Shown piece after piece: positions 32,494-41,050 of a stretch of 64,000 bases of DNA. The stretch spans positions 1 through 64,000 of the forward strand of contig CAYFWF010000024.1 of the NCBI GenBank assembly GCA_964346815.1, in the 5' to 3' direction. Position 1 is the stretch's first letter; every line of letters starts with the position of its first letter. The translations under genes were made by a program, and so were the position numbers. The DNA comes from CAYFWF01 sp964346815 (lineage in GTDB: Bacteria; Acidobacteriota; Aminicenantia; Aminicenantales; Aminicenantaceae). Below the pieces are notes generated by a model. The model worked only from the letters and a program-made list of their open reading frames with translations, had not been told where the DNA came from and made no database searches.

Positions 32494-33735
32494 ATGAGTG
32501 AGCTGCTGGATAATGCGAAGAAGAGAAAAGAGCTTCTCAAGCATATGATTCTCCAGCTGCACGAAGGGCAAGCCCCTGACGCCGTCCGAAAGCAGCTGAT
32601 CCAGTTGTTGGGAAAAGTGCCTTATAATGATGTCGTCGAAGTCGAGCAGGAGTTGATCTCAGAAGGCTTGCCTCAGGAAGAAGTTCTCAAACTCTGCGAT
32701 ATTCATACGGCAGCGTTGGACGGAATCATCGACCGCAGAGAGGAAAAGGGCGTTCCTCCTGGCCATCCAGTCCATACCTTTAAAGAAGAAAATCGTGCCT
32801 TGCTGAGGGAGATTAAGGCATTAGGAAAGCTGTATGATAAATTTAAGGAGACTAAAGGTGACGTTAAAGTTCGAGAAACAATCGATGAAATTCGCCACCA
32901 TTTCAATGCTTTGATGGATGTAGAGAAGCATTACCTGCGAAAGGAGAACCTTTTGTTTCCTTTTTTAGAAAAGCATGGAGTAACAGGGCCTCCGACCGTG
33001 ATGTGGGGTAAACATGATGAAACCCGAGAGCTTCTGAAGGGAGCTGTCGAGGCTCTCGGAGCAACTGATGAAATGACTCTTGATGAGGCAAAAACCCTGG
33101 CCGATCTGGTGCTCAAACCCGCCTCCGATTCTGTAGAGGATATGATCGGCAAGGAAGAGGAAATCCTTTTCCCCATGTGTCTGGATACTCTGAATGATGA
33201 AGAATGGTATGAGATAGAAAAACAGAGCATCGAGTATGGTTTCTGCCTTTATGATCCCAAACACAAATGGGAGCCAGAAGGAATAAAGCCACAAGAGCGT
33301 GTTCCCGAAGAGACTGGGAAAATTCGACTGCCCAGCGGAAGTTTCAATGTCAGCGAATTGAATGCCCTTTTGAACACTATTCCCTTTGACTTGACCTTCG
33401 TCGATAAGGATGACAGAGTCAGGTATTTCACACAGGGGAAAGAACGAATCTTTGCCAGAAGTCGAGCGATCCTCGGCCGCAAAGTCCAGCAGTGTCATCC
33501 TCCTTCGAGTGTTCATGTGGTCGAGAGGATTCTGGATGATTTCAAACAAGGCAAACAGGACCATGCAGCATTCTGGATCAGCCTGAAGGATAGATTTATT
33601 CATATCGAGTATTTTGCCCTAAGAGATGAGAGGGGAGGATATTTGGGAACTTTGGAGGTCAGTCAGGATCTGACAGAAAAAAGGAAATTAACCGGCGAAC
33701 AAAGACTGCTGCACTACGAAAAGAAGGATGCCTGA
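32494..33735 (+). CDS. DUF438-hemerythrin-PAS protein
   Basis: A 413-residue cytoplasmic protein with three parts: a helical DUF438 domain (about 10-85), a hemerythrin HHE domain (about 90-235; candidate di-iron ligands include H94, H136, H146, H174 and the EEEILFP glutamates near 221-223), and a PAS domain (about 289-400) with a CHPP motif at 334-337. Such proteins (COG2461) are found in anaerobes and are linked to NO or oxygen sensing or repair. The ATG is chosen because TAAGGAGG ends 5 bases before it; upstream starts fall within the promoter. Transcribed with the DUF1858 gene, overlapping by 8 bases. Confidence 0.9.
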   Translation: MSELLDNAKKRKELLKHMILQLHEGQAPDAVRKQLIQLLGKVPYNDVVEVEQELISEGLPQEEVLKLCDIHTAALDGIIDRREEKGVPPGHPVHTFKEENRALLREIKALGKLYDKFKETKGDVKVRETIDEIRHHFNALMDVEKHYLRKENLLFPFLEKHGVTGPPTVMWGKHDETRELLKGAVEALGATDEMTLDEAKTLADLVLKPASDSVEDMIGKEEEILFPMCLDTLNDEEWYEIEKQSIEYGFCLYDPKHKWEPEGIKPQERVPEETGKIRLPSGSFNVSELNALLNTIPFDLTFVDKDDRVRYFTQGKERIFARSRAILGRKVQQCHPPSSVHVVERILDDFKQGKQDHAAFWISLKDRFIHIEYFALRDERGGYLGTLEVSQDLTEKRKLTGEQRLLHYEKKDA

Positions 33736-34273
33736 GATGGAAGCTTCGAATTCCGATTTCCGAATAACGCCGGAAACGAAAATCGGAAAATTACTGGAGA
33801 AATTCCCCCAGCTGGAAGAGGTTCTGATGGAGATGGCCCCAGAATTCAAGAAGTTGCGCAATCCTATACTCAGGAAAACGATCGCAAGAGTGGCTTCCCT
33901 CCGTCAGGTCGCTGCTGCGGGAAGGGTGCCTTTATCAGAACTGATCAATAGATTGAGAAAAGAAGCCGGAATTCAGGATATTTTCGTTTCTGATGAGCTG
34001 TCGGAGATTGTTACTGAGGAAAGGCCATCCTGGTTTTCAGATTCTCGTGTTATACGGCATCTGGACGCTCGACCGATGCTCGACAGGGGTATTCAGCCCA
34101 TTTCCCGCGTTTTCGATGAGGCTAAAGATCTGAAGAAAGGGGAGATCTATGAATTGATCACACCCTTTCTCCCTGCTCCCCTGATTGAAAGGGCAAAAAA
34201 GCGAGGATATCTTGTTTGGGTCGATCGAGAAGAGGATGAAAAGGTCAAAACCTATCTGACCCCAAAAACATAA
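33728..34273 (+). CDS. DUF1858/DUF2249-domain protein
   Basis: The N-terminal 65 residues match the DUF1858 pattern (ITPETKIGKLLEKFPQLEEVL, then a helix before LRQVAAAGRVP and LSELINRLR), related to the ScdA/RIC N-domain. The C-terminal part (about 108-170; LDARPMLDRGIQPISRVFDE, KRGYLVWVDRE) resembles DUF2249. Both domains tend to accompany hemerythrin-like proteins in iron-sulfur repair and nitrogen-oxide response. The start is at an ATG immediately after AAGAAGG; a second in-frame ATG at 33737 has better spacing and may be the true start. Confidence 0.8.
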   Translation: MPEMEASNSDFRITPETKIGKLLEKFPQLEEVLMEMAPEFKKLRNPILRKTIARVASLRQVAAAGRVPLSELINRLRKEAGIQDIFVSDELSEIVTEERPSWFSDSRVIRHLDARPMLDRGIQPISRVFDEAKDLKKGEIYELITPFLPAPLIERAKKRGYLVWVDREEDEKVKTYLTPKT

Positions 34274-34370
34274 GCCGCTTTTATCATCTCCGTTTGAAGC
34301 GGTTCGTCTCTCTCTATCTGTATCTTGATCGATATAAGCTGATACGGCTGCCTTCTCGTCGGGCGTCGGC

Positions 34371-34399
34371 TTGACTTGCGTCTGGATAAAGGTTATATC
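34371..34399 (+). promoter_or_regulatory. Sigma-70-type promoter for mtnP-pfkB
   Basis: TTGACT and TATATC are separated by 17 bases; the transcript would start near 34406 and have a leader of about 98 bases. Upstream, an imperfect hairpin at 34275-34302 (CCGCTT/AAGCGG, no T-run) may end the previous transcript. Confidence 0.55.
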
Positions 34400-34503
34400 A
34401 ATATCTCCAATTAATAGACAACAGCGTCCAATCAGTGAATGCTGAGTCCTGAATCAAACGGCTTATTCAAGACATGAGCCAGACGCATTAGAGAGGAGGC
34501 GGC

Positions 34504-35394
34504 GTGAAATTGTCAGAGGAAAAAGAAAAATCCCAGGCAGAAATTGGACTGCTTGGCGGGACAGGACTGTATGAATTCGAAGGGATCGAGATCGTGGAGA
34601 AAAGGGAGCTGAGAACTCCCTTTGGCAAACCCTCGGCTTCGTATATTATTGGTGTGTATGAGGGAAGAAAGATTGCCTTTCTCAATCGCCACGGCAAAGG
34701 GCACCGTATTCTTCCTTCTGAGATCAACTACAGGGCCAACATATATGGCTTTAAAATGTTAGGGGTAGAGAGGATCATCTCTGTTAATTCTGTGGGTTCT
34801 CTGAGAGAAGAAATCAAACCGAGAGATATCGTGCTTTCTGATCAGTTTTTCGACAGAACCCGGAGGGAAAATACATTCTTCGGTGAAGGGATAGCTGCTC
34901 ATATCAGTTTTGCCCGCCCTGTTTGCACGGATCTATCCCGAGCTCTTTCCGAGGCGGGGAAAGATCTGAGATTGAGAGTGCATCCCAAGGGAACTTACAT
35001 CTGTATTGATGGACCGGCCTTTTCGACCATAAGCGAATCCCAAATCTATCGTTCTTGGGGGTGCGATGTCATCGGGATGACAAGTGTCACGGAAGCAAGG
35101 CTCTGCCGGGAAGCAGAAATATGTTATGCCACCGTGAACTTGGTCACCGATTATGATGTTTGGCATGAAGAGGAGGAGACCGTAAGCGTGGATCTGATCC
35201 TGGAAAATTTGAGGCAAAATATCCACAATGCCAAGAGCATCCTCAAGGAGACCCTGGTTGCGCTTCCTCCAGAGGGGGGAGAAGTGTGCGCGTGTTCCAG
35301 GGCTTTGGAAAATTGCATCGTCACCTCGTCCGATCTTATCCCCCGAGAGACAAAGGAAAGACTGAAACACATCATCGGAAAGTATGTGTCATGA
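34504..35394 (+). CDS. mtnP: S-methyl-5'-thioadenosine phosphorylase
   Basis: Cleaves methylthioadenosine, a by-product of polyamine synthesis and SAM radical reactions, to adenine and methylthioribose-1-phosphate. Features: GLLGGTGLYEFEGIE at the N-terminus, NRHGKGHRILPSEINYRANI with the phosphate-binding His, CIDGPAFSTISE and IGMTSVTEARLCREAEICYA, which mark the MTAP branch of the PNP family. GTG start with GAGAGGAGG upstream. Purine nucleoside or MTI phosphorylase activity cannot be fully excluded. Overlaps the kinase gene by 4 bases. Confidence 0.9.
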   Translation: MKLSEEKEKSQAEIGLLGGTGLYEFEGIEIVEKRELRTPFGKPSASYIIGVYEGRKIAFLNRHGKGHRILPSEINYRANIYGFKMLGVERIISVNSVGSLREEIKPRDIVLSDQFFDRTRRENTFFGEGIAAHISFARPVCTDLSRALSEAGKDLRLRVHPKGTYICIDGPAFSTISESQIYRSWGCDVIGMTSVTEARLCREAEICYATVNLVTDYDVWHEEEETVSVDLILENLRQNIHNAKSILKETLVALPPEGGEVCACSRALENCIVTSSDLIPRETKERLKHIIGKYVS

Positions 35395-36290
35395 CTCTTG
35401 TTGTGGTCGGGTCTCTAGCCTTTGATACGATCGAGACTCCGGAAGAACGCAGAGAGGGAATCGTAGGCGGATCCTGCACATATTGCGCCTTGGCTGCCAG
35501 TTACTTCGCCTCTCCCATGATCGTCGGAGTGGTAGGCGAAGACTTTCCCCAGGAAACGATCGCTTTTTTCAAAGAGAGAAAGATCGACATCCGGGGTCTC
35601 GAATTCGCCAAGGGAAAAAGCTTTCACTGGGAGGGGCGATACGGTCATGATCCCAACCACAGAACCACTGTCAAATTGGAGATGAATGTCTTTGCCGGTT
35701 TCAGGCCCCATCTTCCTCCCGACTACAAACAGGCCGAGTTTCTCTTTCTGGCCAATATCGAACCAGAATTGCAGGAGGACATTCTCAACCGATTCGAAAA
35801 TCCAAAGTGGGTTGCGATGGATACTATTAACCATTGGATCAAAAATAACAGGGAAGCGCTTTTAAGAGTTCTTAAGAGATGCAATCTGTTCTTTTGCAAT
35901 GAAGAGGAAGCCAAGCTTCTTACCGAAGAGATAAATCTTTTCAAGGCTGGGCGAAAAATTATGGAAATGGGCCCTGGTTTAGTGGCTGTGAAAAAGGGAG
36001 AACATGGAGCCTTGATTCTGGGAAAGGATGGAGTTTTTGGTGTTCTGGCTCATCCCTGTGAGGAGGTCATTGATCCCACTGGTGCAGGGGACAGCTTTGC
36101 CGGAGGTTTTTTGGGTTATTTAGATGCGGTGAGGCAGATCAATGAAAAAGAGCTGCGAAGGGCTGCAGTCTACGGAAGCGTTATGGCTTCTTTTGCCATC
36201 GAAGATTTTGGAATCGAGCGCTTTAAATCCTTGAAACGTTCAGAAATTAAGAACAGGTTCTTGGAATTCAAGAAACTGGTCTCTTTTTAG
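35391..36290 (+). CDS. PfkB-family carbohydrate/nucleoside kinase
   Basis: A ribokinase-fold kinase that phosphorylates a sugar or nucleoside hydroxyl. The catalytic base and anion hole are in DPTGAGDSFAGGFLGY near the C-terminus, and the N-terminal VVVGSLAFDTIETP plus GGSCTYCALAASYF region contacts the substrate. The ATG inside an ATGA overlap with mtnP gives 299 residues; a longer reading frame upstream runs through mtnP and is not used. Coupling to mtnP suggests that the substrate is a nucleoside or methylthio-pentose from MTA salvage, but that is inference. Confidence 0.85.
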   Translation: MTLVVVGSLAFDTIETPEERREGIVGGSCTYCALAASYFASPMIVGVVGEDFPQETIAFFKERKIDIRGLEFAKGKSFHWEGRYGHDPNHRTTVKLEMNVFAGFRPHLPPDYKQAEFLFLANIEPELQEDILNRFENPKWVAMDTINHWIKNNREALLRVLKRCNLFFCNEEEAKLLTEEINLFKAGRKIMEMGPGLVAVKKGEHGALILGKDGVFGVLAHPCEEVIDPTGAGDSFAGGFLGYLDAVRQINEKELRRAAVYGSVMASFAIEDFGIERFKSLKRSEIKNRFLEFKKLVSF

Positions 36291-36328
36291 GTTCACCTCG
36301 TATCCAAGGATAAAGCTCATTAAGAAAC

Positions 36329-36341
36329 AGCCACATTGGCT
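36329..36341 (-). terminator. Possible intrinsic terminator of etfA
   Basis: On the minus strand AGCCA-ATG-TGGCT forms a short 5-base-pair hairpin followed by GTTTCTT. The stem is short. It lies 17 bases beyond the etfA stop, between the convergent kinase and etfA genes. Confidence 0.35.
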
Positions 36342-36357
36342 CAGCCCGTCAGATAGC

Positions 36358-37341
36358 TTATAAACGCTCTAACTTTTCGATGAGAGCGGGCAGAATATCC
36401 CTGTAATCCCCGATGATTCCAAAATCGGCTTCCTGGAATATCCGGGCTTGGGGATCCTTATTGATAGCGATGATGACTTTTGAGCCTGAGCATCCAGCAA
36501 GATGCTGGGGAGCTCCAGAGATCCCGACTGCTATATACAGGCTCGGGCTGACCATATGGCCTGTCTGTCCTATTTCAAGACTTTTCGGCATCCATTTTTG
36601 GTCTGCAGGGACTCTGGTTATGCCGACGGCTGCACCGAGTGCCTGGGCGAGTTCTCGGATTGAATCGAAACCCTCGCTGCCGCCGATCCCTCCTCCTCCG
36701 GCCACGATGATTTTCGCCTCCTCAAGCCTGATTCCCCTATCTTCCTCATGGACCGTTTTCAACAGTTGACTCCTTATCTGTGTCTTGTCCAGTTCGACAG
36801 GGATAGGGATAATTTCTGCTCGGTTGGAGGGATCCGGGTCTGCCGGCTTTTCTGATCGTGGTCTCATCGTTACAATATGGGTACGAATACTAGCTGTCGC
36901 CCACTGGGCCAATGCGTTTCCTCCGAAGACTGGCTTGGTTTGGATGAGTGTGTTGGTTTTCTGGTCGTAGGTCAAATCGATGCAGTCCAAACAAACACTT
37001 CCCTCCAACATCGCTGCCAATCTAGGAGCGACATCCCGGCCCAAATCTGTCTGACCGAGAAGGATGATCAAAGGTCTCTCCTGTTGACAGACATCGGTGA
37101 TGATACCGGCCAGACGTTCAGGATGGAACTCTGAAAATTCAGGGCCCTCTGCCGTTAAAACTCTGTTGACCCCAAGAAGAGCGGCTTCCTCTGCCCGTTC
37201 CCGAAGATTCTCTCCGACGAATAAAACATCTAAGGATTGATGGAGATTATTTTGCAGCTTGTGACCCGTGGATATGAGTTCTTTGGAGACTGAAGAGATC
37301 CCTTCGTTCTTAAGCTCTCCACAAATAAGGATTCCTTTCAC
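36358..37341 (-). CDS. etfA: Electron transfer flavoprotein, alpha subunit
   Basis: EtfA/FixB binds the exchangeable FAD of ETF. The C-terminal FAD domain has the family segments QKWMPKSLEIGQTGHMVSP, LYIAVGISGAPQHLAGC and INKDPQARIFQEADFGI. The N-terminal domain is ordinary, with no fused ferredoxin. 327 residues. Last gene of an overlapping run E1-alpha, E1-beta, etfB, etfA. It could serve the acyl-CoA dehydrogenase and FixC encoded just upstream; the ETF may be conventional or electron-bifurcating, which cannot be decided by eye. Confidence 0.94.
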   Translation of the reverse strand: MKGILICGELKNEGISSVSKELISTGHKLQNNLHQSLDVLFVGENLRERAEEAALLGVNRVLTAEGPEFSEFHPERLAGIITDVCQQERPLIILLGQTDLGRDVAPRLAAMLEGSVCLDCIDLTYDQKTNTLIQTKPVFGGNALAQWATASIRTHIVTMRPRSEKPADPDPSNRAEIIPIPVELDKTQIRSQLLKTVHEEDRGIRLEEAKIIVAGGGGIGGSEGFDSIRELAQALGAAVGITRVPADQKWMPKSLEIGQTGHMVSPSLYIAVGISGAPQHLAGCSGSKVIIAINKDPQARIFQEADFGIIGDYRDILPALIEKLERL

Positions 37342-38138
37342 AGGATTCCTGCCTCTCTCAATTTTTTTACCAGCTTACCGGCTGCTTCCTCCGGCTTTTC
37401 CTCTTGGATTATTTCACACTTTTTTTCCTTTTGAGGGATGAAAAGTCTCATCAGCTTTTTTCGGGATTTTTGACCACCTATTTGAGAAGGGTCGATGCCG
37501 ATGGTATTGGCATCCCACACATCGATTTCCCTCTTGGACGCAGAAATGATCCCCCATCCTGAAGGCAATCGAGGCTGTCCTGCTTCATGACTGACGGTCA
37601 AAACGGCTGGCAAAGGAACGGAAAAGACTTGATAGCCATCGAGAACCACCCGCTTGACGTGAAATCGGCTTTCGATGAGATCGACCGATTCGACCAGTGT
37701 AACCAAAGGCAAATGAAGGATTTCTGCTACTATTGAACCGACCAGCCCTTCGTCCCAATCGGCCGCTTGTCTGCCGCACAGCACGAGATCGTAATTGTTT
37801 ATTTTTTGTATGGCTTTGCTCAGGATGTAGGCTGTTGAGAAGCTGTCCGAGCCTTCGAAAGCCGCATCTTTCAGGATCATCCCCTCATCGGCCCCCATGG
37901 CTAAAGCATGCTTTATCGCTTTAATCGAGGAATCATCCCCGATGGTCAGTACGGTTGTCTTTCCTCCATGTTTGTCTTTAAGCTTGAGGGAGAGCTCAAC
38001 GGCCTGCTCATCGTAGGGATTGATCATGGGAGGGATTCCTTCAGGCGGCACAACTTTTTTTTCCTCTGCATCCAATCTGAATTTTGCGACAGGAATCTCG
38101 GGATCTTGGATTTGCTTGACACAAACAATGATGTTCAT
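37338..38138 (-). CDS. etfB: Electron transfer flavoprotein, beta subunit
   Basis: EtfB/FixA binds AMP or a second FAD. Landmarks: MNIIVCVKQIQDPE, INPYDEQAVELSLKLKD, the nucleotide loop VLCGRQAADWDEGLVGSIVA and LPAVLTVSHEAGQPRLPS. In bifurcating ETFs the loop usually reads DGDTxQVGPxIAE; here it reads DWDEGLVGSIVAE, a partial match. The C-terminus is extended by a charged helix. Overlaps E1-beta and etfA by 4 bases each. Confidence 0.93.
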   Translation of the reverse strand: MNIIVCVKQIQDPEIPVAKFRLDAEEKKVVPPEGIPPMINPYDEQAVELSLKLKDKHGGKTTVLTIGDDSSIKAIKHALAMGADEGMILKDAAFEGSDSFSTAYILSKAIQKINNYDLVLCGRQAADWDEGLVGSIVAEILHLPLVTLVESVDLIESRFHVKRVVLDGYQVFSVPLPAVLTVSHEAGQPRLPSGWGIISASKREIDVWDANTIGIDPSQIGGQKSRKKLMRLFIPQKEKKCEIIQEEKPEEAAGKLVKKLREAGIL

Positions 38139-39160
38139 TTCGATTCTGATTTATCCATCAAACGCAAAGCGGAGTTGACAATTTTTTCTGTATTTGGGAG
38201 TGTCTGATATTCCATGGCGCGGGCGTATGGAATAGTCTCATCGGTGCAGACTCGGGCAAATGTAAAGGAAGCACCTGCTTCTTTAACCACTGCTGCCAAT
38301 TCGCCTGAAAGCCCAAAATTCTTGTAATCCTCATCAACAACAAGAAGGCGGCCTGTGCGGGATACGGATTCACACACTCTATCTTTATCTAGTGGGAAGA
38401 CTGATCTGAGATCCAATACAGTCGCGGAAACCCCTTTTTTTTCTAGAGTATCAGCTGCCTCCATGGATCGATGCACACCGACAGCCACACTGACGATTGT
38501 GATATCTTTCCCCTCCCGCCGTGCCACTGCCCGTCCCATGGGTATTGCTTCCCATTTTTTGGGAACAGGTCCATATGCTCCTTGAGGAGGAACATCAAAC
38601 TCAACAGTTTTTCTCGAACTTCCTCCCATGTAATCGAGCCAGTAGTCGGAAAGCAGTTTATGCTCGAAGTAGAGAACAGGACCATGATGCTCAATCGCTG
38701 TAAGCATCAATCCTCCGGCATCGGCAGGAGTTGAAGGAACCAGAACTGACAAACCTGGTATGTGTGCTAACCATCCCCACAAACTCTGTTCATGCTGCCC
38801 TCCATCTCCGTACCCGCCTCCACAGGCTGTTCGAATAACAAGTGGAACGTTCCAAGTCCCTCCTGAAAATTTCTCGACTTTTGCTGCATGATTGAGCATG
38901 GCATCCATAGCTACACCGATAAAGTCCACCAGCATAATTTCAACAATAGGTTTTAAGCCCGACATCGCAGCACCTACAGCAGCTCCGACAAAAGCACTTT
39001 CACTGATCGGGGTGTTCAAAACTCGCTCCTTTCCAAAACGTGAAAAAAGATTCACCCGTATCATCTGGACATCTTCACCCATGATGATAATCCGTTCATC
39101 TTCAGCCATTGCCTGGGCCAATGCGCTCTCAATAGATTGTGCAAAGCTCATTCTTTTCAT
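38135..39160 (-). CDS. 2-oxoacid dehydrogenase E1, beta subunit
   Basis: The beta subunit of a heterotetrameric thiamin-diphosphate E1, as in pyruvate, acetoin or branched-chain 2-oxoacid dehydrogenases. Motifs: IMGEDV, FVGAAVGAAMSGLKPIVE, GGYGDGGQHEQS, then KDITIVSVAVGVHRSMEAA and LDLRSVFPLD. 341 residues, full length. Translationally coupled to E1-alpha and to etfB. No E2 (lipoyl acyltransferase) or E3 lies in the window. Confidence 0.93.
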   Translation of the reverse strand: MKRMSFAQSIESALAQAMAEDERIIIMGEDVQMIRVNLFSRFGKERVLNTPISESAFVGAAVGAAMSGLKPIVEIMLVDFIGVAMDAMLNHAAKVEKFSGGTWNVPLVIRTACGGGYGDGGQHEQSLWGWLAHIPGLSVLVPSTPADAGGLMLTAIEHHGPVLYFEHKLLSDYWLDYMGGSSRKTVEFDVPPQGAYGPVPKKWEAIPMGRAVARREGKDITIVSVAVGVHRSMEAADTLEKKGVSATVLDLRSVFPLDKDRVCESVSRTGRLLVVDEDYKNFGLSGELAAVVKEAGASFTFARVCTDETIPYARAMEYQTLPNTEKIVNSALRLMDKSESK

Positions 39161-40227
39161 AGAGAGTTTCTCCCGGTTTGTCCGCCAGCCATTTGGAAGG
39201 CTCTATCCACGGCTTCTTGGATTTCCTCATTCGCTTCTTTCTCTATTTTTTTAAGGCGCTCTTTATCTGATTTTATTTTTTGACGCAGCAGCTCCAAAGG
39301 ATCTTTTTGTTTGAAAAGTTGGCTTTTCATTGTTTTTCCAAGGAGCGCTGAAACACTTTTCAAGCTACCAGCTCTCTGTCTCATCGAAGATCCTGTTATT
39401 TTGGCCACAGATTTTAATAAAGGGCCTGCCAGTTCTTTCATCTCTTTCACGGGATGTCTGGTAATCCGAATCAAAGGATCACCAAGAAAATGCCCCTGAG
39501 GGCGGTAACAGTGCATGTGCAAATAGGATGGGCCATCTCCCTGGCGGGCTTGTTCTATGGCTGATTTTACAGCATCCCATACTGCCAACACGTCACTTCC
39601 GTCAACTTCTTCGACATTCAAGCCAAAGCCTCTGGCACGTTCGACCAAACTTCCACTGGTTACAGTTGAGGAAAGCGTGGTAATAGCCAATTCATTGTCT
39701 TTACAGATGAAAAGCACCGGTAACTTCCAGGCAGCAGCGAGATTGAAAGATTCCATGACCATACCTTGATTCATGGCACCTTCGCCGAAAAAAGCGACCG
39801 AGATGCTGCCAGAACGGATGTATTTGGCAGAAAGTGCAAAGCCAACCGCAGCCGGTGCTGAAGCTCCAACGATTCCGGAAGATGCTGCGAGATGAAGGCG
39901 GGAGAACATATGCTTATGGCCTCCCATCCCAGCGCAAAGGCCTTCGGAGTGACCGAGAAATTCGAGCAGAATGAGAGTTGGATCGACGCCGCGCATGATC
40001 AAAGGCGGAGTCCCTCGATGGTCGAGGGCCAATGCATCTCCGTGTTGAATTTGTCCAACGACTCCGGCTGCAATGGCCTCTTCACCTATTCCGAGATGCA
40101 TTTCGCCCGAGATTTTCCCATCATTCCAAAATTGAATGACGGCCTGTTCGAATAGGCGGCTCCTGAGCATCAATTGGTAGAGATTGAAAAGATCAGGCTC
40201 CAAATTATTCTCCTGAATCCTTATCAA
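39157..40227 (-). CDS. 2-oxoacid dehydrogenase E1, alpha subunit
   Basis: The thiamin-diphosphate-binding subunit of E1. The ThDP motif is at 148-178 (GEGAMNQG ... KDN), preceded by HRGTPPLIMRG and GMGGHKHMFS. The C-terminal region contains GHFLGDP at 245-251, where the active-site loop lies. Between there and the usual DPLELLR helix (309-315) is an insertion of roughly 45 basic and hydrophobic residues not usual in this family. Acetoin- or branched-chain-type substrate is suggested by the loop and neighbours; the exact oxo-acid is unknown. Confidence 0.9.
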   Translation of the reverse strand: MIRIQENNLEPDLFNLYQLMLRSRLFEQAVIQFWNDGKISGEMHLGIGEEAIAAGVVGQIQHGDALALDHRGTPPLIMRGVDPTLILLEFLGHSEGLCAGMGGHKHMFSRLHLAASSGIVGASAPAAVGFALSAKYIRSGSISVAFFGEGAMNQGMVMESFNLAAAWKLPVLFICKDNELAITTLSSTVTSGSLVERARGFGLNVEEVDGSDVLAVWDAVKSAIEQARQGDGPSYLHMHCYRPQGHFLGDPLIRITRHPVKEMKELAGPLLKSVAKITGSSMRQRAGSLKSVSALLGKTMKSQLFKQKDPLELLRQKIKSDKERLKKIEKEANEEIQEAVDRAFQMAGGQTGRNSL

Positions 40228-40771
40228 TTCTTTGACCCGTTTTCATCTTTCCATCTGCTGAAAATCCCGAAAGAGCTTATCACAGGCTGAACAGCCAGGT
40301 CAATATTTCTTGCGTTGACGCTGGCGTTGACGTAAGCAACTCTATTTCCGTGATACCAAAAGGCTATCTATCAGCTTTTGGGGAGGTTTTGTTCAAGTGA
40401 AGATTTTTTACGCCATTCCTTTACCGCCCTTCTCGGCGGCGATGAACTCCGCACCTAAACACCCATCTCTTCTTCTTATCCTCTATTCCCATGCTTGCCT
40501 ACAACTCGTCTCCCTGGCAAAGTCGTGCTCAATACAGCATCGCCGTCTGACTGGGTCAGATACCCTCGAAGAACGGTAGGAATGGCTGGGTTAGGTTGGG
40601 TCGGAATCTTCAATGGTCGCTTCAACCATCCCTAAAAGCTACATTTATCACGCAAATAGAGATGCTTCCTGCGTTGACACAAGGGGCCGAGACTTAGAGG
40701 AAAGAGGACAGTCGAGCAAGCTACTGAATATTCGGCATAAGAGAGTCTTCGTGGAGTGAGAAGTTCAGGAA
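40228..40771. other. 544-base stretch without a supported gene
   Basis: This gap separates E1-alpha from fixX within an otherwise tightly packed minus-strand block. All six frames are interrupted; the longest open frames (about 60-75 codons) lack a ribosome site and resemble nothing I know. A TGCGTTGAC-like word occurs three times (40311, 40323 as GGCGTTGACG, 40670). No terminal inverted repeats, tRNA or clear promoter for E1-alpha is visible. It may be an eroded insertion or lost gene. Confidence 0.4.
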
Positions 40772-41050
40772 TTATCCGTATTGATAGCAGATGCCAAATC
40801 CAGCCCGAGGCAAAGCCCATTCCACCGCTTCTTTGTCGCACATGATCCGGCAGCTCCCGCACTCCAAGCAGCCTTCGAAAGAAAATGAGATGCGGTCATC
40901 CCTGAGCTTGAAACAATCTGCAGGGCACACATATAAGCAGGGGTTCTGTTCACATATCTTGCATATATCTTCTTTAATCTGGATATGGCGCTCTTTATCG
41001 ATGTCATATTTATTGACGGCTAATTTGTCCTCAATGTTCGAGGGCTTCAT
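40772..41050 (-). CDS. fixX: FixX-like ferredoxin
   Basis: A 92-residue ferredoxin-like partner of FixC that carries electrons to the quinone site. The cysteine pattern is CKICEQNPC-x3-CPADC and, in the second half, GCLECGSCRIMC, as in FixX/ETF-QO; one [4Fe-4S] cluster is expected. The ATG at 41050 lies in an ATGA overlap with fixC with GAGG 5 bases upstream; an earlier in-frame start inside fixC is not needed. Confidence 0.92.
   Translation of the reverse strand: MKPSNIEDKLAVNKYDIDKERHIQIKEDICKICEQNPCLYVCPADCFKLRDDRISFSFEGCLECGSCRIMCDKEAVEWALPRAGFGICYQYG

Noticed and set aside
35286..35390. A 35-codon extension of the PfkB kinase
   Set aside because: It overlaps mtnP in another frame; the ATG overlap at 35391 gives the normal kinase N-terminus.
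36358..38138. Clear assignment of EtfAB as electron-bifurcating
   Set aside because: The EtfB loop only partly matches the bifurcating pattern and cannot decide between the groups without a phylogeny.
40397..40579. A 60-codon plus-strand frame in the gap between E1-alpha and fixX
   Set aside because: No ribosome site, no recognisable domain, and it is opposite in direction to the operon.
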